Assembly (NCBI RefSeq): GCF_008274625.1
Contig: NZ_VTRU01000001.1
Span: 310,001-374,000, forward strand
Length of the DNA: 64,000 bases
Direction of reading: 5' to 3'
Origin: Chryseobacterium panacisoli
GTDB lineage: Bacteria; Bacteroidota; Bacteroidia; Flavobacteriales; Weeksellaceae
Positions within the stretch are counted from its first letter, which is position 1. Each line of letters opens with the position of its first letter. Below are positions 36,483 to 45,197 of the stretch, piece by piece. The notes beneath the pieces were generated by a model. It searched no databases and was not told where the DNA came from. It saw only the letters and a program-made list of their open reading frames with translations. A program made the translations under genes and the position numbers.

Positions 36483-36515
36483 AAAACGTTTATCAGTCTG
36501 ATAAACGTTTTGTAT
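36483..36515. terminator. Bidirectional terminator
   Basis: A 14-bp perfect inverted repeat, AAAACGTTTATCAG / CTGATAAACGTTTT (36483-36496 and 36498-36511), lies between the peptide gene and a converging minus-strand gene, with T- or A-rich flanks on both sides. Confidence 0.85.
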
Positions 36516-36526
36516 ATATTAAAATT

Positions 36527-37018
36527 TCACCTCTTTATTCCGATCGCTTTTAATGCACTGGATGTTAAAAATATATCATCAAAAACGGTAAGTGATTCTA
36601 CATCATTATATCCTGAAGGAACCAGGTCATTTTTATTAAAAGATAATTCAATAGAAGCATCATATGAAGCAATGATTCTCACTTTTGAGTATCCGTTATA
36701 GTCTACTTTAAAACCTTCAAACATACAGTTCTGCTCTGCCTTCTGATATTCAGCGTATTCTTCAAAACCTGTAATATCAGTTCTTTTTCCGTCATTATGG
36801 TCAAGGGATTTCCATGAGTCATAATTTTTAGGTTCTTTCAGAATATTTCCTTCACGATCTAAAGGAACAAACATTCCAAGAGTCAGGCGCTTCTTTAAAA
36901 AATTGGCATAATTATTCATCAGATTCAAAATCTGAAGATCTGCATATCCTTCGTGAGAATAATACTCCAGCACGAAAGTGGTCATCGGAATCAGCTTATG
37001 AGAAGCATCAGTCGGCAT
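36527..37018 (-). CDS. Hypothetical protein
   Basis: A 163-residue soluble protein with no signal peptide, membrane segment or motif I recognise. It is acidic and Tyr/Asn-rich (TTFVLEYYSHEGYADLQILNLMNNYANFLKKRL, shown here as one helical region; later KVDYNGYSKVRIIASYDASIEL). Coding-like composition and lack of overlap with neighbours support it as real. The ATG at 37018 fits; there is a convergent terminator at its end. Confidence 0.7.
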   Translation of the reverse strand: MPTDASHKLIPMTTFVLEYYSHEGYADLQILNLMNNYANFLKKRLTLGMFVPLDREGNILKEPKNYDSWKSLDHNDGKRTDITGFEEYAEYQKAEQNCMFEGFKVDYNGYSKVRIIASYDASIELSFNKNDLVPSGYNDVESLTVFDDIFLTSSALKAIGIKR

Positions 37019-37232
37019 AATTAGTCTTTACTTTTTTTGGCCGATAAAAATAGTATTTTTATTTACTCTACCCAATGGAAGTAAGTGAATAGGATGGAAT
37101 TTATACCGATTCTGAATAACAATAAGAATAGGACAACCCTTCATTTTTCAGTATTTTTGAAGGAAATAATTCTATAGCAGTAACCAATTCACTTGAAAAA
37201 ACTAAGGATTTTTGCCTTTTACAAATTATTAT

Positions 37233-38441
37233 ATGCTGAAAAAAATACTTTTAGGAGCCAGCATCATTCATTGTTGCTTTTACAATATTATGGCTCAGAG
37301 CCCCGGCCAACACCCCGTTTATACATCCGAATGGGGACATCTCTACCGAGATCAGGGAAATAATAAGGACCTTCTGGGGATATTTTCTACCGAAGCTCCA
37401 ATTTATCTTCTGGATTCTACGCGAACACAATACAAAGTACAGGTAAGCAACGGTGATATTGGTTTTATAAACCGCCAGCCTTTGCAAAAATCCATGCGTG
37501 GAAAGAAATCTGCGGGTGAACCGGCTCAATATTTCTATAGAGGAACACAAGGATATCAGTGTCCGCATTATTATGTGCAGGTATCGGAATTGCGCGTAAG
37601 AAAAGCTCCTACAACAGAAAGTATCCCGGTAAGGAAAGCAGCTTTAAATGAAATGGCCTGTATTGATTATGTCCCTTTATATCAGGATGGCTGGGTATAT
37701 ATTGGAGATCATTTCCACGAAAATCCCGAATACATCCAAATGAAATATCTGGGTACTGAACTTACCTACGAAAAAGTTCTGAAAGACTATCTGGCAGCAA
37801 AGGGTAAAGACAAGGAAAAAGAACTGGCGCAGGTTGGAAGACTGCGCGAAATCGCATGGATTGAAGATAAAAACCTTAAACAAGCCTTACAATATTGGAA
37901 AGAATCTAACACCGGTATAGAAAATCTAAAGATAGATATCGACTTTGAACTTCTTCTGGCAGATCAATTCGCGAAAAAGCCAGGTACACAGGCTTATGAA
38001 AAGAAATTGAAAGCCTTAAATATGCATTTCCTATGGAAAGGAAACTCCCTTTTTGACGGAAAAATTACAGATACCCAGATGAAACAGCTAAACATACAGA
38101 AAGTTAAAGAGATCCCCAATATGCCGGAATGCGGCTGGGAACCTCAATATTTTTACAGATCACCCAATATCATTGTTGCTTTTGAAGAATATAAAGGAAA
38201 AGTTACCGGAAGTATCTACAAAATGTCTTTTACCAGTGGTGAAACTGTAGTCTTAGGAAATGAGCATATGGATTCCAATTATGATGAAAGAAATTTTGTA
38301 ACCCGTTTTGGTGATCTACTCTCTGCACGCTGGATTACTTCTCCTCATGAATATCATATTCAGAATGGAGATGCAGGACTCCTTATTTTTACTTTTAAAG
38401 ATGGAAGGCTTTTCAGCTATGAGTGTATGTACTATTGCTAG
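37233..38441 (+). CDS. Exported protein with SH3-like region
   Basis: The 402-residue product has a signal peptide (MLKKILLGASIIHCC ... IMAQ). An SH3-like segment (about 90-160) shows YYVQVSELRVRKAPTTES ... PVRKAALNEMACIDYVP ... DGWVYIGDH, as in bacterial SH3 domains that bind cell-wall peptides. A helical middle and a mixed C-terminal part with several Tyr and Cys follow, ending in YECMYYC. The start at 37233 is preferred to the in-frame ATG at 37212 because it gives a standard signal peptide. Function unknown; periplasmic or surface location is likely. Confidence 0.75.
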   Translation: MLKKILLGASIIHCCFYNIMAQSPGQHPVYTSEWGHLYRDQGNNKDLLGIFSTEAPIYLLDSTRTQYKVQVSNGDIGFINRQPLQKSMRGKKSAGEPAQYFYRGTQGYQCPHYYVQVSELRVRKAPTTESIPVRKAALNEMACIDYVPLYQDGWVYIGDHFHENPEYIQMKYLGTELTYEKVLKDYLAAKGKDKEKELAQVGRLREIAWIEDKNLKQALQYWKESNTGIENLKIDIDFELLLADQFAKKPGTQAYEKKLKALNMHFLWKGNSLFDGKITDTQMKQLNIQKVKEIPNMPECGWEPQYFYRSPNIIVAFEEYKGKVTGSIYKMSFTSGETVVLGNEHMDSNYDERNFVTRFGDLLSARWITSPHEYHIQNGDAGLLIFTFKDGRLFSYECMYYC

Positions 38442-38530
38442 CTTGTTTTTATTCATACAATAAGAAAAGAGATTATCGTAAAAGTCCAATTTTTACTGAT
38501 AATGCCTATATAAATAATGATATTAAGTTT

Positions 38531-38678
38531 TGGCTAAAGCCATTGGATTTTTTATTTAATTATAAAAACGGGCTAAAGCCCGTTCCTATTGAATATTTAC
38601 AGTTGTCAAACATTATTAATTAAATATTTGAATAATATGAAATGAGGTTGTGTATCAATAGAGGTGGGCTTTAGCCCG
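38531..38678. repeat. Short palindromic repeat cluster (GGGCTAAAGCCC type)
   Basis: The gene-free interval 38442-38818 holds three related palindromes: TGGCTAAAGCCA (38531-38542), AACGGGCTAAAGCCCGTT (38567-38584) and GGGCTTTAGCCC (38666-38677). Copies two and three share flanks reading (C/T)CTATTGA and lie in opposite orientation, so they could fold together. This resembles a REP-like dispersed element. A TATCTTTA box at 38790-38797 may be the -7 element of the next gene. Confidence 0.65.
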
Positions 38679-38818
38679 CTTACTTTATTATGCAAAACAA
38701 CAAGGCTTTAACAAAAACCTAAAGAAAGGTTCTCTATTCATCAAGAAGTACATCTATTTTCCAACAACAGTGATTAAATTTTAAAGCTGTATCTTTACAC
38801 TACCAAACAAAATATTAT

Positions 38819-39304
38819 ATGTCATTTATTACACCGGAAGGAGCCAGGAAGGCTCAGCTATCCCTATCCGAAAGAGCGCCCGTTGCGCATGCTATTCTCT
38901 CAGGAGCAGAGAATATTTCGAAATACAACAGTGGAGTATGTCATGATGTGGTAGCCTATGCTTTATATATGCGTGGCGCCTCCATAAGCCCTGCTCAGCT
39001 GGCAGAATCAGCCGGACAAAAGTGGTTAACCGTTTTTAACTATCCTTCAGGAGAAAAGTGGGACGGATATACACCTATTCCCGCTGGAAAAGCCATTGGT
39101 TTCTACAGGCTTATTGATAAAAGCTGGTTCCATTCAGCAGTAACAACAGGAAAAGGAAATGAAATAAGATCCGTTAACGGATTTTCATTAGGTTCTGCAT
39201 GGTCTGTGCCTGTAGATATGAAATGGGTACTAGGTAAAAGAAATTCTGACGGCACTTTCAACTATGATGGTACCAAAATAGAAGTTTATATCTCTTCTTT
39301 ATAG
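38819..39304 (+). CDS. Hypothetical protein with possible Cys-His hydrolase site
   Basis: A 161-residue cytoplasmic-looking protein without a signal peptide. A Cys41-His42 pair in NSGVCHDVVAYALYMRG starts a helix, and His105 appears later in SWFHSAV followed by a beta region. The order Cys-helix, then His-strand is what NlpC/P60 or papain-like peptidase folds show, so a small cysteine peptidase or amidase is possible, for example an effector. I do not recognise the family and the catalytic reading is inference. A bidirectional terminator follows. Confidence 0.7.
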   Translation: MSFITPEGARKAQLSLSERAPVAHAILSGAENISKYNSGVCHDVVAYALYMRGASISPAQLAESAGQKWLTVFNYPSGEKWDGYTPIPAGKAIGFYRLIDKSWFHSAVTTGKGNEIRSVNGFSLGSAWSVPVDMKWVLGKRNSDGTFNYDGTKIEVYISSL

Positions 39305-39329
39305 CAGAGATTTCATTGTGATAAAAATA

Positions 39330-39366
39330 CAGGCAGATTTGCAAATTAGCGAATCTGCCTGCTTAT
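39330..39366. terminator. Bidirectional terminator between the Cys-His protein and zur
   Basis: A 10-bp perfect stem, CAGGCAGATT / AATCTGCCTG (39330-39339 and 39352-39361), has T-rich sequence on the minus-strand side (TATTTTTATC) and TTATTA on the plus side. It serves the two converging genes. Confidence 0.8.
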
Positions 39367-39376
39367 TATAGATCAT

Positions 39377-39766
39377 CTAGGCATCAGCACATTTCGGACA
39401 GATCCCGCTGATAATAAAATTAAATTCCTGTGCTATAAAATGTTCAGGCAAACTGATTTCCGGAATCGCGTTTTCAATACATGTTACAGAATGACATTCT
39501 TTACAGTTAAAATGAACATGATTGTGAAAATGCTGCTCATGAGTACATTTACCACTGCACTTTGCAAAATTCACCACACCGTCTATATTAACGATCTTGT
39601 GTATAGCACCTTCATTTTCAAGTCTTTCCAACACCCTGTAAATGGTAACTCTGTTGCATAGATCACCCAATTTTTTCTGAATATCAGAATGGGTAAGGGC
39701 TATATCAGAGCCATTGATAAGACTTAAAATTTCAGTTTTAGCATGTGTATTTCTGACTTGCTTCAT
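39377..39766 (-). CDS. zur: Fur-family regulator, Zur-like
   Basis: The 129-residue protein has a winged-helix N-terminus (SDIQKKLGDLCNRVTIYRVLERLENEG) and a C-terminal dimerisation domain with HFHNHVHF and two CxxC pairs (CKEC and CPKC) for the structural zinc. The neighbours are a COG0523 GTPase and a MerC-like protein transcribed divergently, and the same palindrome also precedes a ZnuD-like receptor, so zinc is the most likely co-repressor. Other Fur-type metals are not excluded. One operator (39775-39787) lies 9 bases before its start, so it is probably autoregulated. Confidence 0.85.
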   Translation of the reverse strand: MKQVRNTHAKTEILSLINGSDIALTHSDIQKKLGDLCNRVTIYRVLERLENEGAIHKIVNIDGVVNFAKCSGKCTHEQHFHNHVHFNCKECHSVTCIENAIPEISLPEHFIAQEFNFIISGICPKCADA

Positions 39767-39774
39767 ATTTTAAT

Positions 39775-39827
39775 GCAACAAAGTTGCTTTATTTGGTTTT
39801 TTATCTATACTTTTGCAACAAAGTTAC
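39775..39827. promoter_or_regulatory. Two Zur-type operators in the divergent zur/merC promoter
   Basis: GCAACAAAGTTGC (39775-39787) is a palindrome with 5-bp arms and a 3-base centre; GCAACAAAGTTAC (39815-39827) is the same with one change. TACTTTTG at 39808-39815 fits the -7 element of the plus-strand genes and abuts the second operator, while the first falls 20 bases upstream, at -33. The arrangement would let one dimer block each core element. Confidence 0.75.
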
Positions 39828-39852
39828 GATAAGAAAATTAATCCATACTCAT

Positions 39853-40191
39853 ATGAAGTCAAAAATTCTTGATGCTGTAGGAATCTCCGCCGCTGTTTTA
39901 TGCCTGATTCATTGTATTGTCTTTCCATTATTACTGATTGTTCCTTTGGGAATATCACATAATCCCTATATTGATTTAGGTTTCCTTTGTATTGGTACCA
40001 TTATCGTGTTCAGAGTAACCAAAAAGATAAACAACCGCTGGCTGAAACTTTTATTCTGGATATCCGTTTCTCTCATCTTTATTTCTGTACTCACAGATCT
40101 CATATTTGAAGTACATATTCCTCTGATCTACGTAGGAACAGCAGGTTTAATTACAGGCCATATCATCAATTTTAAAAATCATAAACATTAA
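39853..40191 (+). CDS. MerC-domain membrane protein
   Basis: A 112-residue protein with four membrane segments. The first carries the CLIHC motif of the MerC domain ([20 protein letters not shown]), where the two Cys could bind a thiophilic metal. MerC proteins move mercuric ions in mercury operons; in this zinc-regulated location a zinc-related role is more likely. I place the start at 39853; the frame is open upstream to 39784 but would cross both operators. It lies 5 bases ahead of the CobW-like gene, so the two form an operon. Confidence 0.8.
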   Translation: MKSKILDAVGISAAVLCLIHCIVFPLLLIVPLGISHNPYIDLGFLCIGTIIVFRVTKKINNRWLKLLFWISVSLIFISVLTDLIFEVHIPLIYVGTAGLITGHIINFKNHKH

Positions 40192-40196
40192 AAAAT

Positions 40197-41399
40197 ATGA
40201 CGAAGAAACTTCCTGTAACGGTACTCAGTGGCTTTTTGGGAGCTGGGAAAACCACATTGCTCAATCATATCCTGCATAATAAGCAAGGCTTAAAAGTAGC
40301 TGTCATTGTGAATGATATGAGTGAAATCAATATTGACGCCCGTCTTGTTGAAAATCAGAATACCCTTTCAAGAACGGAAGAAAAGTTGGTAGAAATGAGC
40401 AATGGATGCATTTGCTGTACACTCCGCGAAGATCTGATGGTAGAAGTAGAACGTCTTGCTCAAGAAAATCGTTTTGATTACCTATTGATAGAGAGTACAG
40501 GAATCAGTGAGCCCATTCCCGTTGCCCAAACCTTTACCTACATTGATGAAGAAAGTGGAATAGACCTTTCCCGTTTCAGCTATGTAGATACAATGGTAAC
40601 AGTCGTGGATTGTTTCAATTTTATGAAAGATTTCGGGTCCAGCGAATTATTGATAGATCGCGACCTTACCGATATGGAAGGAGATTACAGAACCATTGTT
40701 AATCTTCTTACCGACCAGATTGAATTTGCCAATGTGATTATTTTAAACAAAATAGATCTTATCAACTCCGAAACACTTGGATTTTTAAAAGCTGCCATTA
40801 AAAAACTGAACCCTGATGCTGTTATTCTACATTCCGAGTTTGGTAAAGTTGAACCCCAGCAGGTTTTGAATACCCAGCTTTTTGACTTTGATAAAGCACA
40901 ATCTTCAGCTGGCTGGCAGAAAGAATTACAATCCGGACATCATACTCCGGAAACAGAAGAATACGGAATCAGCTCACTGGTTTTCAGAGATAGAAAACCT
41001 TTTCATCCTGTAAGACTCTGGAACTATTTGAATCATCATTATCCTGAAGGAGCAATAAGGGCAAAAGGATTGTTCTGGCTGGCCTCAAGGCCAGGTGATG
41101 CTTTGAATTTTTCTCAAGCAGGAGGCTCTTTCCGTCTTGAAAAGGCTGGGGTATGGTGGGGCAGTATGCCCATGAATCAAAGGGTACAGTATTCTTCATT
41201 TACAGAAAATCAGAAATTCATAGAAAGCAGATGGGATAAAAACTGGGGTGACAGAATCAATGAGCTTGTATTTATCGGACAGAATCTGGATAAAGATCAA
41301 ATGGTATCAGACCTGCAGTATTGTCTTATTAATGAACAGGAAAAAGAATTGCTTGACCAAAAAAAGCCTTTTGAAGATCCTTTTCCTATCAATATTTAA
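40197..41399 (+). CDS. CobW/COG0523 GTPase, zinc chaperone-like
   Basis: The 400-residue G3E-family GTPase has GFLGAGKT (12-19), the metal site CICC (Cys71, Cys73, Cys74), ESTGISEP and NKID, plus the C-terminal CobW_C domain (about 275-370). Members of this family under Zur control deliver zinc to client enzymes when zinc is scarce. A Zur-type operator lies upstream of the MerC gene that precedes it. An alkaline phosphatase, a zinc enzyme family, is next downstream, but with its own gap of 77 bases. Confidence 0.9.
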   Translation: MTKKLPVTVLSGFLGAGKTTLLNHILHNKQGLKVAVIVNDMSEINIDARLVENQNTLSRTEEKLVEMSNGCICCTLREDLMVEVERLAQENRFDYLLIESTGISEPIPVAQTFTYIDEESGIDLSRFSYVDTMVTVVDCFNFMKDFGSSELLIDRDLTDMEGDYRTIVNLLTDQIEFANVIILNKIDLINSETLGFLKAAIKKLNPDAVILHSEFGKVEPQQVLNTQLFDFDKAQSSAGWQKELQSGHHTPETEEYGISSLVFRDRKPFHPVRLWNYLNHHYPEGAIRAKGLFWLASRPGDALNFSQAGGSFRLEKAGVWWGSMPMNQRVQYSSFTENQKFIESRWDKNWGDRINELVFIGQNLDKDQMVSDLQYCLINEQEKELLDQKKPFEDPFPINI

Positions 41400-41476
41400 A
41401 ATTAACTTTTAATTAATGCAACTTAATTTCGATAAAAAGATAGATACAATAACTTTCCCCATTATTTCAAAACAAT

Positions 41477-42874
41477 ATGGACAGAAGAAAATTTATAAAA
41501 GGTTCAGCATTACTTTCAGGGTTATTGACCTTATCACCGTCTGATCTCTGGAGCTCCGGGAAAACTATTGAAAATCCCCGTTCAGGAAAAGCAAAGAACA
41601 TCATCTTTATGGTAAGTGATGGAATGAGTCTTGGAACGCTTTCCATGGCAGATCTGTATTCCCGGAATATTTTGGGAAAAGGGAGTAACTGGCTCAATCT
41701 GTATCATGAGAAAAAAGTGACAAGAGCTTTGATGGACACTGCTTCTGCAAGTTCTATTGTAACGGATTCCGCAGCAGCAAGTTCTGCTTTCGGAGGAGGA
41801 ATAAGAGTGAAGAACGGAGTTCTGAATGTGGGACCCAATGGTGAAAAGCATCTTCCCATATGGCAGCAATATAAAAAAGCAGGGAAAAAAGCCGGCTGTG
41901 TGACAACCGTTACCATTACCCATGCCACTCCTGCAGGATTCTGTGTAAATTCTTCAAAAAGAAATGCAGAACCCCAAATTGCTGAAATGTATGCCGAGCT
42001 GGAACTGGATGTGCTGTTGGGAGGCGGAGACGAATTTTTCAATCCTGCCAAAAGAGAAGATAAGAAAGATCTCTATTCTGTGTACAGCAAAAAAGGATAC
42101 AGGATTCTAAAAACACAAAATGACCTTAAAGAAATCAAAAAAGGAGAAAAATTATTAGGAATATTCAGTACAGGAGCCCTCCCTTACAGCATCGACAGAA
42201 CACATGTTCCGGAATTCAAAAATACACCGACTCTTGCTGAAATGGCAAAGACCGCCATTGATCAGTTAAAAGATCATCCCAGCGGTTTCGTTCTTCAGAT
42301 AGAAGCCGGAAAAGTAGACTGGTCAGCCCATGCCAATGATGTAGCAGCACTCATTCACGATCAGCTGGCATTTGATGAAGCTGTAAAAACAGTAATGGAT
42401 TTTGCCGAAAAGGACGGAAATACGTTAGTCATCATCACTACCGATCATGGAAATGCCAATCCCGGAACGATTTACGGAACTGATTCCACTAAGAATTTTA
42501 ACAGCATTTCAGACTATCAATACACCAATGAATATATTCTGAACAGGATTCAGAAAGACTATTCAGTAAAAGATATTAAAGACTGGATCTATGAAGGCAA
42601 CAAAATCATTCTGAATGATGATGAAGCCAAACATCTTCTGAGTTTTTACAACGGACTTGAAAAGGAAGAAGAAGGACTTTATAATTATAAGAAACTGCCT
42701 TTTAAACTGTACTCAGAAATTCAGAAAAGCAGAAATTCTGTAGGATGGATCAGCATGGATCATTCCGGAGATTATGTGGAAGTGGCAGCTTATGGTCCGG
42801 GAAATGAACTTTTACAGCCTTTTATTAAAAATACAGACCTGCATGATCTGATGCTAAAAGCCTGTTTGATATAA
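41477..42874 (+). CDS. Alkaline phosphatase
   Basis: This is a 465-residue periplasmic phosphomonoesterase. The N-terminus MDRRKFIKGSALLSGLL has twin Arg followed by a hydrophobic stretch, suggesting Tat export. The catalytic serine is Ser98 in VTDSAAASS (DSA as in E. coli Asp101-Ser102-Ala103). Metal ligands include Asp48 in MVSDGMS, the GKVDWSAHAND segment, the TTDHGN segment and a late His (SMDHSGDYV). A zinc- and possibly magnesium- or calcium-dependent enzyme is expected. GCAAC appears once upstream (41418-41422) but without the second half-site, so I do not claim Zur control. Confidence 0.92.
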   Translation: MDRRKFIKGSALLSGLLTLSPSDLWSSGKTIENPRSGKAKNIIFMVSDGMSLGTLSMADLYSRNILGKGSNWLNLYHEKKVTRALMDTASASSIVTDSAAASSAFGGGIRVKNGVLNVGPNGEKHLPIWQQYKKAGKKAGCVTTVTITHATPAGFCVNSSKRNAEPQIAEMYAELELDVLLGGGDEFFNPAKREDKKDLYSVYSKKGYRILKTQNDLKEIKKGEKLLGIFSTGALPYSIDRTHVPEFKNTPTLAEMAKTAIDQLKDHPSGFVLQIEAGKVDWSAHANDVAALIHDQLAFDEAVKTVMDFAEKDGNTLVIITTDHGNANPGTIYGTDSTKNFNSISDYQYTNEYILNRIQKDYSVKDIKDWIYEGNKIILNDDEAKHLLSFYNGLEKEEEGLYNYKKLPFKLYSEIQKSRNSVGWISMDHSGDYVEVAAYGPGNELLQPFIKNTDLHDLMLKACLI

Positions 42875-42910
42875 ACATTCATATTTTTCATATTTAATTA
42901 TTTGGGAGAT

Positions 42911-42946
42911 ACGAGGCGGATTGAGTGTGTCCGCCTTGTTTTTTTG
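42911..42946 (+). terminator. Terminator after alkaline phosphatase
   Basis: The stem ACGAGGCGGA / TCCGCCTTGT (42911-42920 and 42930-42939, one G-T pair) is followed by TTTTTTTG. Confidence 0.85.
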
Positions 42947-43112
42947 TTATTTATCATCAGATCTTATGAGTACTGATTTATTTAACGGTTTCAACTATAA
43001 GTACCATATCATCAGATGTGGTACTTTTTCAATTAAACAACACTTAAAAAGCAATTATGATGGAATAATTATTGCCGTAATTAAAAAATCTGATTCCTTC
43101 AAAAAAAATGTC

Positions 43113-43892
43113 ATGAAAATAGCCACTTATAATGTCAACGGAGTCAATGGACGCCTGCCTGTTTTACTGAAATGGCTGAAAGAAGCCTCGCCGGATATTG
43201 TCTGCCTTCAGGAACTAAAAGCACCTCAGGAACGTTTTCCGGTAGAGGAAATTAACAAAGCGGGTTATGAGGCTGTCTGGAATGGACAAAAAAGCTGGAA
43301 CGGAGTTGCTATATTGGCAAAAAACAAAGAGATCACAGAGGTACAAAGATCTTTACCCGGTGATCCCGAAGACATTCAAAGCCGCTATATTGAAGCAATT
43401 ATTGATAAAATGGTCATCTGCTGTCTTTATCTTCCGAATGGAAATCCTTATCCCGGACCTAAATTCGATTATAAATTATCATGGATCAAACGTTTTAAAA
43501 GAAGAACCAGCCAACTTATCACTATGGAACTTCCTGCCATTCTTATCGGTGATTTTAATATCATTCCGGAGCCCATTGACGTGTATAAACCGGAACGCTG
43601 GGAAAATGATGCCCTGTTCAGAACAGAAGTAAGAAAAGCCTACAAAGACCTTCAAAAGAAGGGATGGCTTGATACAATACGAAATCTTTATCCTGGCGAA
43701 AAAGTATACACATTCTGGGATTACTTATATAAAGCTTACGACAGGAATGTAGGTATGAGGCTGGACCATATTTTATTAAGCCCTTATCTTCAGAGCAGAC
43801 TTCAGTCCGGTGGAGTAGACAGTCATGTACGCGGCTGGGAGAAAAGCAGCGATCATGCTCCGGTATGGATTGAACTTACGGACGAATTGTAA
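43113..43892 (+). CDS. xth: Exodeoxyribonuclease III
   Basis: A 259-residue AP endonuclease/3'-exonuclease of the Exo III family. ATYNVNGVNGR, CLQELKAP, the GDFN metal site and the C-terminal SSDHAPV catalytic motif are all present, and the length is that of the family. The start at 43113 gives the canonical MKIATYN; the frame stays open upstream to 42921 but without homology. It supports base excision repair together with the two glycosylases at the start of the window. Confidence 0.93.
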   Translation: MKIATYNVNGVNGRLPVLLKWLKEASPDIVCLQELKAPQERFPVEEINKAGYEAVWNGQKSWNGVAILAKNKEITEVQRSLPGDPEDIQSRYIEAIIDKMVICCLYLPNGNPYPGPKFDYKLSWIKRFKRRTSQLITMELPAILIGDFNIIPEPIDVYKPERWENDALFRTEVRKAYKDLQKKGWLDTIRNLYPGEKVYTFWDYLYKAYDRNVGMRLDHILLSPYLQSRLQSGGVDSHVRGWEKSSDHAPVWIELTDEL

Positions 43893-43902
43893 CTCAAGAA
43901 TA

Positions 43903-43945
43903 TTATAATATACTCCCGGTTTATAAAATCAGGAGCATATTATAA
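43903..43945. terminator. Possible convergent terminator
   Basis: TTATAATATACTCC / GGAGCATATTATAA (43903-43916 and 43932-43945) pair over 14 positions with one mismatch, between two converging genes. There is no marked U-run, so termination strength is uncertain. Confidence 0.4.
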
Positions 43946-43959
43946 GGTTGATATGAATA

Positions 43960-44748
43960 CTAAGACTGTTTACGGCGACGGCCAGAAACTTTTTTATCAA
44001 GATCCCTGATATCCTGTCTCAGCTCACGAAACATTTCTTTAAAATTATAGCTTTCATAATCACCAGGCTCAAAATCTTCCGGGAAAATTCCTGAAGCATA
44101 TTGCCAGATTTCAACAACTTCTTCAAATGGAATTTCATAAGGCTCATAAAAAGAATTGTCAGCACTTACACAGATCGTATTTTCTTTTTTTTCCTTAAAA
44201 CGCTTATAGGTAATCCCATCATTCAACGTTACAAAAACATAGGTTTTTCCCTGTTTTAAATCATTGATTCCCTCCACATATTTTCCTACAATATAAGACC
44301 CATTTCTGAAGGGAGGCATGGAATCTCCATCCGCAGGGAATGCTCTGTATTTTCCGTTAGTAAGAAAGGGAAGCGCAATACGCTGAAGACTCTCAATATA
44401 ATCTACATCACTGTAACCTTCCAGATATCCCATAGAAGCTTTTTGAGGAATAATTTCTATTGTATCATTTCCATGGGTATCTACCGCCACCGGAAGCACA
44501 ATTCTGTTATCAGGTAATTTCAGCATATCATCCATAGGATACTTCTGAATATCTACAGACAGCATAAGATCAATACTTACATGAAAATATTTGGAAATTC
44601 TTACAAGCAGCTCGATAGGAGGTTCAGATATCCCGTTTTCATATTTTGAATACCGGACTCTGGAAATCATCAGTTCATCAGCTACATTTTGTTGGGAAAG
44701 CTTTCTCTTGGCTCTTAAGAAGCGTATATTATTTGAAAAAATTGACAT
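43960..44748 (-). CDS. XRE-family regulator with S24 (LexA-like) domain
   Basis: The 262-residue protein has an HTH_3 domain (about 6-60; LSQQNVADELMISRVRYSKYENG) and a peptidase S24 domain. The Ser-Lys pair is Ser143 in GDSMPPF and Lys182 in ITYKRF, so self-cleavage like LexA or CI is possible. Such proteins in Bacteroidota often replace or accompany LexA. The start at 44748 is favoured over 44889 because a TATTTTTG -7 element lies 18 bases upstream and the extra N-terminus has no HTH-like homology. Regulon unknown. Confidence 0.86.
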   Translation of the reverse strand: MSIFSNNIRFLRAKRKLSQQNVADELMISRVRYSKYENGISEPPIELLVRISKYFHVSIDLMLSVDIQKYPMDDMLKLPDNRIVLPVAVDTHGNDTIEIIPQKASMGYLEGYSDVDYIESLQRIALPFLTNGKYRAFPADGDSMPPFRNGSYIVGKYVEGINDLKQGKTYVFVTLNDGITYKRFKEKKENTICVSADNSFYEPYEIPFEEVVEIWQYASGIFPEDFEPGDYESYNFKEMFRELRQDIRDLDKKVSGRRRKQS

Positions 44749-44765
44749 TGATAAAAGTATGTGAG

Positions 44766-44796
44766 CAAAAATACAAAATTTGAATACGTTATCAAC
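44766..44796 (-). promoter_or_regulatory. Promoter of the XRE/S24 regulator
   Basis: On the minus strand TATTTTTG (44766-44773) fits TAnnTTTG, with GTTG (44793-44796) 19 bases upstream as the -33 element. It supports the start codon at 44748. Confidence 0.55.
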
Positions 44797-44887
44797 CACC
44801 GGAACAGGTTTTACTGTAATATATAGGCAAATTTGACTGGTCTGCTCTCCATTTTTATTAAAAAGTAGAAAATTTTCATATCTGAAC

Positions 44888-44930
44888 AATCAATTTTCAC
44901 GCATTAAAAATTGATTTCTGCACAAATATA
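44888..44930. promoter_or_regulatory. Inverted repeat next to a second minus-strand -7 element
   Basis: AATCAATTTT (44888-44897) and AAAATTGATT (44907-44916) form a perfect 10-bp inverted repeat with 9-base spacing. Just outside it, TATATTTG lies on the minus strand (44923-44930). The rest of the gap 44749-45197 is very AT-rich with no gene. Confidence 0.4.
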
Positions 44931-45135
44931 GAAGGCTTTACATAGTTTAAACAATAATCATTGATAAATAGAATTTAGTGCAAAAATAATAACTCTAAAT
45001 TTCATAAATTGAGTTATTATTTTTAACATTTAGTAAATCAATCACATATAAGTGAAAATCATATCTATACTAAAATACACATATATTAATGAAATATTAA
45101 ATAATAAAAACATATAATTAATTTATTGAAAATAA

Positions 45136-45168
45136 TTTGCAATTGTATTATTATTATTCATATATTCG
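45136..45168 (+). promoter_or_regulatory. Promoter of the Gly/Val-rich peptide gene
   Basis: TTTG (45136-45139), 21 bases, then TATATTCG (45161-45168), one mismatch to TAnnTTTG. The start codon is 30 bases beyond. Confidence 0.6.
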
Positions 45169-45197
45169 TGATGTAATAATCATATAAAATTATAGTT

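Noticed and set aside
41411..41430. Possible Zur site before the alkaline phosphatase
   Set aside because: Only one half-site (GCAAC) is present, followed by TTAATTTC; the GTTGC half is missing.
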